Assembly (NCBI GenBank): GCA_030068145.1
Contig: JAPJBO010000325.1
Location: 124,001 to 188,000 of the forward strand
Origin: Diplonema papillatum
Lineage: Eukaryota > Euglenozoa > Diplonemea > Diplonemida > Diplonemidae
Length of the DNA: 64,000 bases
Direction of reading: 5' to 3'
Shown here: positions 19,901 to 28,044 of the stretch, in pieces
Position numbering within the stretch: position 1 is the first letter of the stretch
Layout of the letters: every line of letters begins with the position of its first letter
The notes under the pieces: model-generated
What the model saw: the letters and a program-made list of their open reading frames with translations, nothing else
The model's database searches: none
What the model was told of the DNA's origin: nothing
Position numbers and translations under genes: made by a program

Positions 19901-21554
19901 TCTGGTACTAAGAATTGGTAGTTGGCAGCGTACTACATGAAACTTACCAAAGCAGGTGAGTTCCGCTAGTGCGCACAAACAAAAGAAAGCGCCATACTAA
20001 TTTTTTTGGGAAGCGGGTTTCAAAAGAAATTCCAACAACGCCAGGCGACTCTCGAAAAGATGTTCAAAGACACGGTCGCATCGTATCTCGAGCCGCTTGA
20101 TCAAATTGCCGCTCTGTTCTCCGAACTCGACATATTCGTGAGCTTTGCCGTTGCGAGCACGATGCCGGCAATGCAGCAGTTTGTGCGTCCAAGGTACGCG
20201 TTTCTGCGTGTTCGTTACGTGTGCAAGTGAGTCAGACTATTGCCGCAGACTGCATTCTAACCTCGGATGTTGGTCGGCGGTCAACTCCCACCAGGTTGCG
20301 GCGCCGCATAACTGGGTGAACCGAACTTGTTGATTCTGCAACTTCAGAGGAAACGTAAGAACATTTCAGTTATTGTTGCAGTGTTTCCGTCGTAGCGAAC
20401 AGAAGAGATAGCAGCACAGTTATTGTTGCAATGTTTCCGTCGCAACGAACAGATGAGAAGTCAGCGTCCACACTCTAAAGAGCATTTTCACATCGTCTTC
20501 ACACCGTCTTCACTGCTGTAGAAGCCGCAGTTGCCGGTGGCGATAGTATTCAGCAACAAAACTACGCAATTATTGTTCACATTCCATTCCGGTTTCCCCT
20601 TGTTCAGCACATAATCACTCCAAGCACTTCTGCACTCCCCACAGGGTCCTCCCGATGCCGGTTGACAAGGAGCCGAAGATCTTGAAGATCGTCCAAGGCA
20701 GGCACCCGCTGGTGGAGTACCAGTTGCAGCAGCGCGGCGGCGGCGACTACGTGGCGAACGACCTCGATCTGGGTTCTGAGGGCACCCTCCTCGCGTTGAT
20801 AACGGGACCCAACATGGGCGGAAAGAGTACCTTCATCCGCACGGCGGGCGTCTGCGTGTTGCTGGCGCAGGTGGGCATGTTCGTTCCAGCAGAAGAGATG
20901 GTCCTCACTGTCTGCGACGCTGTCCTCGCTCGGCTGGGCGCGGCGGACTACATGAGTAGGGGGGTCTCTACGTTCATGGCCGAGATGCTCGAAACGAACG
21001 CGATCCTCGCTAACGCGACGTCCAACAGCTTCGTGATCATCGACGAACTCGGCAGAGGCACGTCGACCCACGACGGGTACGGCCTGGCCTGGGGTATCGC
21101 CGAGCACTTGGTCCTGAAGATCAAGTGCGCGACCCTCTTCGCTACGCACTTCCACGAACTGACCGTCATGGAGGAGCAGCTGCCCCACGTCCGCAACTAC
21201 CACGTCGCCGCCGACACGTCGAAGGACGAGCTGCAGATGCTGTACCAAGTCAACGTGGGCCCGTGCTCGAAGTCGTACGGTATCAACGTCGCGCAAATCG
21301 CCCGGTTCCCGCCCGCCGTCATCGCCGCGGCCAAGAGGAAGACGGAGCTGCTGGAGAGCACGTCCAACAAGCGCCGGCGCGTCGACTCCGACGAAAAGCT
21401 CGACGCGTTCCTCGTTTCGTGGCTGAAGGACTACCAGAAGCTCGCCTCCGAAGCCGAACCGGCCCAGGACCAGCTGAAGTCGCTCACCGACCAGTTCGAC
21501 AGCAAAGCCGCTGAGTTCCCGCAGCTCAAAGCGATGGTTGCAACGGCGTCGTGA
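10824..21554 (+). CDS. MSH2: DNA mismatch repair protein MSH2 (7 exons, 904 aa)
   Basis: MutS-homolog ATPase that pairs with MSH6 or MSH3 to recognise mismatches in nuclear DNA. Exons: 10824-10988, 12470-12565, 13056-13883, 15071-15538, 16490-16588, 20045-20193, 20645-21554. All junctions are GT-AG and the joined frame has no gaps against human MSH2 (about 930 aa, from memory). Visible features are the N-terminal mismatch-binding region with FY at residues 31-32, the connector and lever regions, the Walker A motif GPNMGGKST at 656-664, the GVSTFMAEMLET segment, Walker B/D-loop DELGRGTST at 735-743, and FATHFHEL. The start is the first ATG upstream of the conserved N-terminus. The introns are 450-3456 bp and repeat-filled. 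I infer a functional gene, because all catalytic motifs are intact. Confidence 0.93.
11300..12009 (+). repeat. 21-bp minisatellite, ~34 copies, in MSH2 intron 1
   Basis: The unit is gcgaccagctcgcgtgtggc plus t, nearly perfect throughout. One unit near 11868 carries an extra 'cag', and the last unit has a C-to-G change. The unit length is divisible by three and contains no stop codon in any frame on either strand, so all six frames stay open across about 700 bp. None of these frames is a credible gene. Confidence 0.97.
12010..12469. other. Rest of MSH2 intron 1
   Basis: Unique-looking sequence ending in the acceptor 'tatacgcacag' at 12469. No other gene is supported. Confidence 0.5.
12470..12565 (+). 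CDS. MSH2: MSH2 exon 2
   Basis: Encodes 32 residues ending LLRNKGMK, which aligns without gaps to the LLLVRQYR segment just before the conserved VEVY of human MSH2. The acceptor is CACAG and the donor AAG/GTATGT, phase 0. The exon is too short to stand out as an ORF and was found by homology. Confidence 0.78.
12833..12970 (+). pseudogene. Tandem duplicate of MSH2 intron 2 end plus exon 3 start (138 bp)
   Basis: The 138 bp at 12833-12970 are repeated almost exactly at 12971-13108. The copy includes the acceptor (gggacag, exon from 12918) and the first ~16 exon codons, but then reaches TGA after ...VMSA. Splicing to this upstream acceptor would truncate MSH2, so it is a decoy or poison splice site. 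Confidence 0.88.
13056..13883 (+). CDS. MSH2: MSH2 exon 3
   Basis: Encodes residues 88-363: VEIY..., the SPGRLEMFE segment, connector domain and the start of the core (MKLDLAAVRAMNIF). I place the start at the acceptor gggacag/GTC rather than at the ATG at 13098, because the residues between (VEIYEGSGKDWKCV) match the family. Confidence 0.9.
14195..14490 (-). repeat. Dispersed repeat F, inverted copy in MSH2 intron 3
   Basis: Reverse complement of 10500-10730, with the blocks 'cacgggagccaagc', 'cacgggcctag' and 'accgtcacgttcctggacc'. Confidence 0.8.
14690..14905 (-). pseudogene. Repeat G, best-preserved Cys/His-rich copy
   Basis: The minus strand reads HRDCAQHCQVC, then STHRDQRSRQCILCG, then FTHLCDNCYV without a frameshift, giving C-x2-C pairs and His residues spaced as in a zinc-binding fold. 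It sits in MSH2 intron 3, antisense to the host gene. Family unknown. Confidence 0.5.
15071..15538 (+). CDS. MSH2: MSH2 exon 4
   Basis: Encodes residues 364-519, beginning IPDLDKILKRLQ. The join ...TILSK/IPDLDK matches LLRRFPDLNR of human MSH2 residue for residue, which fixes both splice sites. The donor is AAG/GTATGT. Confidence 0.9.
15830..15965. repeat. Short tandem repeat in MSH2 intron 4 (~50-bp unit)
   Basis: 'catgtaacgctcgtgtaacg' followed by 'ttacagtca' occurs about two and a half times. The rest of the intron (15539-16489) holds no supported gene. A piece at 16330-16400 resembles repeat J (ctctaactcttctctctct). Confidence 0.65.
16490..16588 (+). CDS. MSH2: MSH2 exon 5
   Basis: Encodes 33 residues including LESRKDGLKFTSPGL, matching the KNGVKFTNSKL segment of human MSH2. 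The acceptor is CCTTCAG and the donor CAG/GTATGA, phase 0. Confidence 0.88.
16684..16800 (+). pseudogene. Non-LTR reverse transcriptase fragment, 5' half
   Basis: In frame on + it reads RLLGVVFDSSLSFTDHV..., the LGV.LD.....F..H signature just after the catalytic region of LINE-type reverse transcriptases. Its continuation is at 19645. The two halves are separated by a 2.8-kb insertion flanked by aatctaaaa. It is only a fragment, inside MSH2 intron 5. Confidence 0.7.
16801..16925. repeat. Left inverted-repeat cluster of the 2.8-kb element
   Basis: Three direct ~31-bp units (caaa-ttttgtgcccttatatccca) are followed by one inverted unit, making a strong hairpin centred near 16888. Confidence 0.9.
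16949..17029 (-). tRNA. tRNA-like sequence or tRNA pseudogene
   Basis: On the minus strand the 3' part forms a good T arm (ggggg-ttcaagc-cccctc with a proper B box). An A-box-like stretch (tggtcgagccaacca) lies upstream, GCCG/CGGC can close the ends, and TTTT follows 2 nt after the 3' end. The acceptor stem has two mismatches and the anticodon arm does not give a clear 7-nt loop. I therefore consider it a tRNA relic and assign no amino acid. Confidence 0.35.
17030..17640. other. Interior of the 2.8-kb element
   Basis: It includes a short Pro/Asn/Glu-type degenerate repeat around 17100-17220 ('aacccgaaac', 'gaacccgaa'). No gene is supported. Confidence 0.45.
17670..17950 (+). repeat. 30-bp tandem array, forward arm
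   Basis: The unit gatagtacatgtttccttag plus agttgatcaa (30 bp) repeats about nine times, with variants in the last six bases. The same unit recurs inverted at 18695-18840. Confidence 0.9.
18303..18520. repeat. 15-bp minisatellite, ~14 copies
   Basis: The unit gggacccaagtttgg is almost perfect, with degenerate pre-units (gtccaagttttgag) upstream at 18110-18145. Confidence 0.96.
18695..18840 (-). repeat. 30-bp tandem array, inverted arm
   Basis: About five units of 'tactataatgggcaactcta' plus 'aggaaacatg', the reverse complement of the 17670-17950 array. A transcript could fold the two arrays into one long stem. Confidence 0.9.
19030..19380. repeat. Degenerate T/G-rich tandem array
   Basis: Units of about 13-14 bp alternate 'tttttggtcgaaa' and 'ttttgggtccaaa' for roughly 25 copies. 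Confidence 0.9.
19462..19635. repeat. Right inverted-repeat cluster of the 2.8-kb element
   Basis: Two forward units (caaattttgtgcccttatat) are followed by three inverted units. The outermost unit is the TIR partner of 16801-16870. Confidence 0.9.
19645..19729 (+). pseudogene. Non-LTR reverse transcriptase fragment, 3' half
   Basis: It continues the frame of 16684-16800 with ARTLRALYLTYV, a motif (R.LR.LY...) found after the RT core in LINE elements. It ends where a SINE-like copy begins. Confidence 0.65.
19730..19903 (-). mobile_element. SINE-like retroposon A in MSH2 intron 5
   Basis: Contains 'ataagcacctgcttt', 'gtgctgtagcccacacgaa' and 'gcgtaagcgttcaac'. It abuts repeat S (19905-19985), which recurs at 25095-25170 and inverted at 37350-37430. 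Confidence 0.75.
20045..20193 (+). CDS. MSH2: MSH2 exon 6
   Basis: Encodes ATLEKMFKD... through VASYLEP and ...FVRP, matching the GYVEPM...YVRP segment. The acceptor is CGCCAG. The donor is AAG/GTACGC and splits an Arg codon (phase 2). Confidence 0.9.
20340..20465. repeat. Short tandem duplication in MSH2 intron 6
   Basis: 'cagttattgttgca-tgtttccgtcg' occurs twice, about 62 bp apart. Nothing else is seen in the intron (20194-20644). Confidence 0.75.
20645..21554 (+). CDS. MSH2: MSH2 exon 7 (ATPase domain and C-terminus)
   Basis: Begins with the last base of the split Arg codon and carries the whole ATPase domain (Walker A, Walker B, D-loop, ATHFHEL) and a lysine-rich tail with TSNKRRRVD, a likely nuclear localisation signal. 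It ends at TGA. Confidence 0.95.
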
Positions 21555-21811
21555 CCGCCTGCCTCGTCCACCGGTGAAACCACTCACCCACTCAGCCGCG
21601 CTCGCTGTTGAAACATGTAGCTTCCACGGGGTGAAATTACCAATGCAGCCATCCTGACCGCTGCACTTCTCCAACGGTTCTCGTTGGGTGCGCAGGCGTG
21701 TCCACAACTCGGATGCAGAGATCGGATGCAGAGATCTGAAGTGGTGACACATCGACAATCTTGTTGACCAGTGTCCACAGGCCCCGGATGATGCAGGCGT
21801 CTCTTTTTGAA

Positions 21812-22315
21812 CGCCGCGGCCAAGAGGAAGACGGAGCTGCTGGAGAGCACGTCCAACAAGCGCCGGCGCGTCGACTCCGACGAAAAGCTCGTTCCTCGTT
21901 TCGTGGCTGAAGGACTACCAGTAGCTCGCCTCCGAAGCCGAACTGGCCCAGGACCAGCTGAAGTCGCTCACCGACGAGTTCGACAGCAAAGCCGCCGAGT
22001 TCCCGCAGCTCAAAGCGATGGTTGCAACGGCGTCGTGACCGCCTGCCTCATCCACCGGTGAAACCACTCACCCACTCAGCCGCGTCGCTCGCTGTTTAAA
22101 AACGTAGCTTCCACGGGAGGCGGGGGTGAACGTACCAACGCAGCCATCCTGACACCTGCACTTCTCCAAGCCGCACGCAAGCAGGTAAAGCGTTCTCGTC
22201 GGGTGCGCAGGCGCGTCCACAACCCGGATGCAGAGATCTGAAGCGGTGACACATTGACGATCCTGTTGACCAGTGTCCACAGGCCCCGGATGATGCAGTC
22301 GTCTCTTTTTGAAGG
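21812..22315 (+). pseudogene. Broken tandem copy of MSH2 3' end and 3' flank
   Basis: The sequence from 21323 (AAAKRKTELLEST...) is repeated with a 489-bp offset. The copy has a 5-bp deletion after DEKL (frameshift) and a lysine-to-stop change after the DYQ equivalent. The non-coding flank is repeated too, so this is a tandem DNA duplication and not a retrocopy. Confidence 0.93.
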
Positions 22316-22680
22316 AAGGGTTGACCCTTGAAACGCTCCACGCGGGGATAGGGTTAACTATCGCCAGGCATGGTGATGGGCATTCCCGATCATAGTGCGA
22401 GGTTGTGATGGTGTGACGAACGGTGTCGTGGTCTCGCGAGGCGGCCGGAGGCCCGTGTGCCTGCATGGGAGTTGTCGAGCGGAGTGGTAGCGGGTGAGGA
22501 TCGAAGATGGTGACACTCTGTGTCTGTGTCAAAGTAGCTTTGCTACCTGCCGTCTTTTTATGTAAACGCACCTGCGTCTCTCGAGGAGGCCGCCCCATCG
22601 AGGCTCACGCCAACGACTTCGCGGCGTGGACCACGCACTCCTACGCACGCCTGGCTTTGTGATACCAGTACGCGGCCAAC
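22316..22680 (-). mobile_element. Spacer with partial SINE-like A fragment (22548-22596)
   Basis: The fragment reads 'tttttatgtaaacgcacctg' then 'gaggaggccgcc'. The remainder shows no supported gene. Confidence 0.45.
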
Positions 22681-22835
22681 TATGGGTGGATCGCTTGAGC
22701 ATCATCCATTTTCGGGACCGGTGCATTCGGCAGGTGAGTTGCTACACACTCGTTATAGGATGCCGACTTCCATGGCCACCGTCCTGCTGTCAAGATGAAC
22801 CGACACCCTTTGTGGGATCTGGTGCAAATTCGCGG
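22680..22835. repeat. Dispersed repeat H, copy
   Basis: The blocks 'gtgcattcggcaggt', 'cttccatggccaccgtcctg' and 'caccctttgtgggatct' are shared with 35855-36020, 36548-36715 and, inverted, 49150-49295 and 49680-49830. Confidence 0.75.
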
Positions 22836-22990
22836 AGTTAGGAACGTGCTGGAGCCCACACGAAGCATAGGAGAATCTGGGGCTAGTGCCGGGCGTTTGC
22901 GTTCAAAAGCGCCCAAAGAAGAGAAGCATGCACATTGTCGTTGCATTGTTCCATCGCAATATGCACCGGGCGGTGTTTGGGTTCAGCTGC
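22836..22990 (-). mobile_element. SINE-like retroposon A, head-less copy
   Basis: Contains 'gtgctggagcccacacgaag', 'gtgccgggcgtttgcgttca' and 'caccgggcggtg'. The T-run end is missing. Confidence 0.6.
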
Positions 22991-23506
22991 GCGTAGTTTT
23001 TTAAAACTGCGTGTGAAGACACGAGAGTCCGCCGGGTGTGCACCGAAACGTACGTCTCGAGTACGGCCGCAGGCGGAGGCAGGTTCCAGTTGTTTTGTCG
23101 GCCTCTTTCTTCTTCCTCTCCTCTCTTCAGCGCTAGGGTAGACGCAGTCGTCACCGCGACCCACTGCGTTTTGGTTTGGAAGGGCTTGTGTTCGCCAGCT
23201 GCTGGTCGCTCGTGCGGTTTTTGTGGGGTTCGTGCTTCGACGCGCGAATGCATTGACCCCCCGCACACCGAGTCCGCCCTTCGGTATTATTTTGACCGGA
23301 CCCTATTGTCACTTCGTTGAACGAAAATTCTTATTGCCTCTCTCTTGGCGAGGGCAAGCCCCGCACAGCTCTGCCATGCTGTGTCTACAGCATTACCATT
23401 GCTCGTGACCAGCCCATCGAAACGTCTTCACGCCTCGCTTGTCGGACACAGGGATTCGTCTCCTCCTAGCTGGGCACACCCACTTCCCACCTTGTCACAA
23501 CGAACC

Positions 23507-23655
23507 TTTTTGCTTTCACCGGCTTTGTAGGAAATACTCGCAGAGGCGCCAGTTGCTCCAACATACACGAAGGAGAGGAAATGTGCTGCAACCCAACACG
23601 AAACGCGGGTAACTCCGATTTTCGTGTCGGGCGTTTTGCGGTCAAATTCAAAAGC
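23507..23655 (-). mobile_element. SINE-like retroposon A, diverged copy
   Basis: Reads 'ggctttgtaggaaatactcg', 'gtgctgcaacccaacacgaa' and 'gggcgttttgcggtcaa'. Confidence 0.6.
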
Positions 23656-24335
23656 TATGAAAGATCCCCTCCAGCTTGTGTAAAATCAGCATCGGGGCGG
23701 CCCCTTCCGAGTATTTTGTCGGTTGTTCTCTCCACCGTTCTCAGTCAGCCTATCTTCTTTGCGGACCTTGCTGGAGATCTGCCGCGCGTTTCCCGGAGAG
23801 TCTTTTGTAGAGCGCCCAGCAAATCCCTCTCCCATTCCCTCTCTCTCTCTCTCTCTCCGGGAAACGGCGGCGTCGCCGCAGGTCTTGTGGGTCATCCACT
23901 TTTCGCTTCGTTATTTTCGTGAGGATCTGCAGAGAGAATAGTCGTCGCACTCTCTGGATTGACTATGTTCTGCTCATGATTTGCAGGGGTCGGATCCTTC
24001 TGAACGTAATGCCCTAGAGCAGGGCCGACTCTCCTTTTTCCTGAGAAAGAAGAGCAACCCAAAAGCAGAAAGAGTTACGGACCTCAACTATTTTCTTCGC
24101 AGCTTTTCAGCAAATTTCCTGGTCCTTCTTGGTGGCGCTTTTGGTTCTTGCTCCTTCTGATTGTCCGACGTTTTGAAAATAGGCAGTGGATTGCTTGCAG
24201 ACAAATGCAGGCGTGTATTGCTCGCCAACCGGCTTACATCGATCGGAGTAGAAAAGGCTTAGAGTTGTATCAGGTGCGACATTGGTGGGTCTCGCAAACA
24301 TTCTGAACAACAATCTTGCATGCTGTCAACACACG
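23656..24335. other. Non-coding region
   Basis: No supported gene. A CT microsatellite (about 23838-23860) is present. Confidence 0.45.
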
Positions 24336-24339
24336 CCTG

Positions 24340-24560
24340 CCAGGCGGTCTCGTCCGCCAGTCAGAACGCCCCCGGCTGCGCCACCATCGGTGCAACAATC
24401 ATCTTTGACAGGGCCACGGCTCGCTCCGCGCCCACGGCGCAACGACTTGCGCCCGCCGTAGTAGTACGGGATAGTAGTGGGGCGACCGGATACTCCTCGG
24501 AGAGATGGTCCCTGCACTCTAACTCGTCTCTCTCTCTCTCTTGCACGTGTCGTCCTGCTT
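24340..24560. repeat. Dispersed repeat J, copy
   Basis: 'gactcctcggagagatggtc'-type sequence and 'ctgcactctaactcgtctct' recur at 34890-35100 and 45345-45580. Confidence 0.7.
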
Positions 24561-25094
24561 CGTGCCACTGCCAAAACTGACAAAACTGAGTCTGCATCAT
24601 CCTGCGCTTACCTGATGCAGAAGTAGTATTGGACAGTCGCAGCAAGAAAGACTGTTTCACGCAGGAGGGTGAGTCCCGCCACCTCCCCTGTAGGTACGAC
24701 GGAACGATGACATCCCAGCCGACTGAGTCACTGGACCACCGACTCCGCCGTTTCCAGTGCCAGCCTGGCAGCCACCTCTATCATCAGGGAGGCACAGACC
24801 GTCGAGTGACGGCAAGTCACGGCCTCAGGTCAAGAGTCCAATTACAGTTGAACTGACAAAAAAACGCTAGTCCATTGCTTGACATTGTCTTGTACATAGA
24901 ATGAGACATAAGTTTGACTTAGGAGGACTATTGCCCGAAGGGCGCGTATACAAGCCGGATTTGGAGCTTGCACCTCGCTACGTCGCCCGGGCTGGTTGCT
25001 TCGCGCTTCCTCTTCTTTTTAAGGAAGTATCCCGGAAAGCTACACTTTTTCTTTAGCTGACAACGCGGGGAAGGTATGAAAAGACCTGCAGCAT
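24561..25094. other. Non-coding region
   Basis: I see no supported gene or strong repeat here. Confidence 0.4.
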
Positions 25095-25170
25095 TGCTGG
25101 CACCAAGAATTTGCGGTGCTGCACGAAACTTACGAAAGCGGGCGAGTTCCGCTGGTGCGCACAAGCAAAA
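25095..25170. repeat. Dispersed repeat S, copy
   Basis: 'gcacgaaacttacgaaagcg' and 'gagttccgctggtgcgcac' match 19905-19985 and, inverted, 37350-37430. Confidence 0.65.
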
Positions 25171-25479
25171 TAAAAGCGCAAATACACCGCCTCCGCGGCT
25201 CCTAGCAACGGGATAGCCAGCAGCGGGTTGGAACTCGCGGTTCGTTCGTTCGTCATCGCCTTGCGGGGGCTTAATCGTGCGTGTGGGCCATCAATCTGAC
25301 CCCGCCGGTGCCGTCCCACCTGGACTGACGGGAGTCGACGCTGCTTCGGAAGATCCCACTTCCGATGCACACGCCGGCCACCAGGACAACATCCCCGCCG
25401 AATTATCGCACGCAACCGGCAGAATACTCGTTTTTCGTCGTGTGAGGGAGAGCACGACCGCCCCCCCGGGCCCCCCTCC

Positions 25480-25665
25480 TGTGCTGGTAGCACGGGCTGT
25501 GACGAGCTACGAACAGCCGCCCGACAACCCCTGACACACACCGCTGTCCTGTCTGCGGGCTCTCAGGTTCCGCGCTGATGATGGTCCGCCTTACGTGTCC
25601 GTGGCTTAAAGGACCGAAACACGGACCCAAGTGCGGTGTTGAGCACATATCGCACGTTCTTGCAA
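25480..25665 (-). repeat. Dispersed repeat E, copy
   Basis: 'gacgagctacgaacagccgc', 'gctgatgatggtccgcctta' and 'gtgtccgtggcttaaaggac' recur at 32355-32550, 40560-40800 and 54843-55020, and partly at 33045-33100. The minus strand stays open through the same peptide (SHGHIRRTIISAE...) in several copies. Confidence 0.8.
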
Positions 25666-25690
25666 TCCCCTACCCAGTTCTCGATCGCAG

Positions 25691-25793
25691 CCCCCCCCCC
25701 GGCTTCATCATCCACACCGGAAGAGCGACGGCAGGTCATTACTATACCGTGCTAGAGGAAAATGACGAATGGGTGTGCAACGACGACCAGCAG
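25691..25793 (+). CDS. Isolated exon of a ubiquitin-specific protease (C19) domain
   Basis: The frame reads GFIIHTGRATAGHYYTV..., then EWVCNDDQQ. This is the C-terminal box of USP/UBP cysteine proteases: the His of GHYY is the catalytic histidine, and the NDD region holds the third catalytic residue and the W..(F)ND..V pattern. The acceptor is GATCGCAG at 25690 and the donor CAG/GTATTA. No Cys box or other USP exon is visible nearby, so this is either one exon of a gene with distant exons or a captured fragment. Confidence 0.55.
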
Positions 25794-26495
25794 GTATTAG
25801 TACTCTCGAGGAGGAATGTGCCAGAAGATTCACAACGAATGGCTACATCATCTAAAAGTAAACACTTTCACCTGGTGGAAGTAGTGCCCCGTGGCGGTTG
25901 GTTACGAGCCACAACACATTTGAAAACCCCCTTTTCGTAAAGAAGAACGGACGAAGGAAGGAGGAAGTGGAGCCATACCACATGGTTTCAAACCACGGAG
26001 CCGAGTCCTGGACTCCTTTCCCACACTTCTTCTGCGAAGCAGACGCACAAAGGGACGGTGCCACGGCATGATTCGGCAGCCGCTGCTAAACGAGTGCATG
26101 CTAATCCATGTGGTTCGTGTACTTCAAAGAACTCAATGCTAAACGAACATCGGCGTGGGCGCCAGAAAGTCCAAAAAACCCATGGTAAAGAAAGTAGAAG
26201 GAGAAAAAGAAGTTGTCGACAACGAAAGAAAGAAAAGAACAGAAAATAAGACTCTGCATTCCGCGAAGAAGACTTGATGCTAGCATCAAACACATGAGAG
26301 GCAAGTAGCGCCTGAACACGAAACTAAGATTTCCCCCCCCCAAAAAAAAGCCCCGCGCAACGCCGACCAGGTCATCACAAAAGAAGAAGAGAAAACAAGG
26401 GGAGACCACCATAGCATCTGTAGGGAATCCGGCCCTGCATCCCTGCCTGCCCATTGCCCGTAGCGCACGCGCGGGTCGCGTAGAAAGCTAAGAAG
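25794..26495. other. Non-coding, with repeat B at 26085-26165
   Basis: Repeat B ('gcatgctaatccatgtggtt' and 'aaagaactcaatgct') lies at 26095-26160. No other gene is supported. Confidence 0.55.
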
Positions 26496-26666
26496 ATGAC
26501 GTATTCACCAGCCGAAGTCGAGCAGATTCTGCATCAGAGTGACATCATGAAGCGAATTTACCAGTATGGCTTTCTCGATCCTCCTTCATCTGTTCTTTGC
26601 TCTCGCCAGCTCGAAGGAAATTCGGCGTGGAAAGTGCGGTTAAGACATACTTTTTTTGTTGCATAA
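26496..26666 (+). CDS. Possible first exon, function unknown
   Basis: The frame starts MTYSPAEVEQILHQSDIMKR and runs 56 codons into a SINE-like T-run. The first ~25 residues look protein-like and amphipathic, but there is no family match from memory. A polypyrimidine tract plus cag at about 26583-26612 could instead be an acceptor. I cannot decide whether it is genuine. Confidence 0.25.
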   Translation: MTYSPAEVEQILHQSDIMKRIYQYGFLDPPSSVLCSRQLEGNSAWKVRLRHTFFVA

Positions 26667-26793
26667 GCACCTGCTTTGTAGGAAGTGCTTGAAGAGACTG
26701 CCATGTTGCGATAGATCAAAGGAATGTGCTGTAGCCCTTACGAAACACACGTAAATTTAGGTTCAGTGGCGGGCGTAAGCGTTCAACAAAACA
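26651..26793 (-). mobile_element. SINE-like retroposon A copy
   Basis: Starts 'tttttttgttgcataagcac' and ends 'gcgtaagcgttcaacaaaac'. Confidence 0.75.
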
Positions 26794-27127
26794 CACCTAC
26801 CGTGCACAATGCTCGCAAACAAGCACATTGGAACTCCGGAATATGAAGCCGAAAATCAGCACTTTTAGCAGCGGAGCTGTCGAAAGCGAACTTTCGGAGC
26901 ACGTGTCGCCCGGGTTCACTCAGCAGCTTACTCCTGGAAGGCCTTTGCTGTAGGAACAGCTCACCTGCCGGGAAGTCCAAGCCTCTTGGCCTGGGGCTGA
27001 TGATGGCCCCGGATGATGGAACCTCTAACTTTACCAAACATGGAAAGTTGGGGGAAATGAGAAGAGCTCGTCGCCGCAGACCGTGGCGTTTTCACTTGCG
27101 TCCTGAAGCCAGCTTTATTAATTAAAA

Positions 27128-27245
27128 ACGATCAGGCACTGCGTTTAATGAAAACAACTCTCTCTTCCCATCATCATCATCATCATCATCATTAGTTTTG
27201 TATGCCGCGGCTGTGCGAGTGACGAGCTCTTATTTTGTTCATCTT
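27128..27245. repeat. Dispersed repeat R with (CAT)n microsatellite
   Basis: 'cgatcaggcactgcgttta' and 'gtgcgagtgacgagctc' recur at 43172-43250 and 44328-44445. An eight-fold CAT run (27170-27193) lies inside this copy only. Confidence 0.7.
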
Positions 27246-27375
27246 CCAAAACCGGATTCGTTCCGGTTTCGAAACCCGGGAACGCTGTTTTTTTGGCTTC
27301 ACCCATGAATATTTTTGAGCACGACGCAACCGCCCGCCACACAACAGAGAAGTTGGGGAGATTCCGCGCGACGTG

Positions 27376-27971
27376 ATGGTTACGACGCGGCACGTGCTCA
27401 GCGACCACATCTTCGGCCCGCAGCACCTGTCGGACGTCCTGCACAGCAGCCCGCGGTGGAGGCCGGCAGACTCACGGCTGCTGATGGAGCACAAGAACTT
27501 CTTCTTCTTCTTCGAAGGCTGCAACCGAGTTATCGGCGCGTCGTGGCTCGCGGGCATCGCCTTCGGCGGGCTGCAGGGCTTCTACGAAGGGCTCGCCGTC
27601 CGAAGGACCCGATCTTGGCGCACAGCCTACCAATCGCTCAACAGCTTCAGTCGGACCAAGGGCCCGCTGAAGGCGCATCAGTTCGCAGCCGTCGCCACCT
27701 GCTTCAGCTTGTGGGAGGCTGGTTTGCGGTACGCCCTGCTGACCAACGAGGAGAAGCTCGAGTACGGCGAAAAGGGCCTCGTCCTCGGCCACTTCGGCTC
27801 CTCGAAGGCCGAGGAGAAGCTGCCCTGGCAGACCGACGGCCGCATGATCGCGCCGCCAGCCGCAGCCCTGACAGCCGTCAGCCTCCGGCTCCTCAAAGGC
27901 GGCGCGGGGGCGCGGGCGAGCGTCCTGCTCAGCAACGCGTGCCTCGCGGCGGCTGCCGGATATCTCTACAG
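27376..27971 (+). CDS. TIM23: TIM23-like mitochondrial inner-membrane translocase subunit, exon 1
   Basis: Tim17/22/23 family proteins form the preprotein channels of the mitochondrial inner membrane. The exon encodes 198 residues plus two bases. After ~45 polar residues come GASWLAGIAFGGLQGFYEGL (first glycine-rich membrane segment), then LNSFSRTKGPLKAHQFAAVA (the N.....RGP..G pattern most like Tim23), a third segment near DGRMIAPPAAALTAVSLRLL and a fourth ending AAAAGYLYR. The donor is CTACAG/GTATGC. The start is the first ATG (27376), just after GTG. The last exon was not found; little more protein is expected. A SINE copy lies about 580 bp upstream. Assignment to Tim23 rather than Tim17 or Tim22 is tentative. 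Confidence 0.65.
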
Positions 27972-28044
27972 GTATGCCCCGCAGTTGAATTGTACATGCC
28001 GGGAAATAGTTTGCATTATCCCGATTGACCGTGGTACACGTGGC

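Noticed and set aside
20604-21758. 384-codon antisense ORF over MSH2 exon 7
   Set aside because: Shadow of the GC-rich ATPase-domain exon, no domain of its own.
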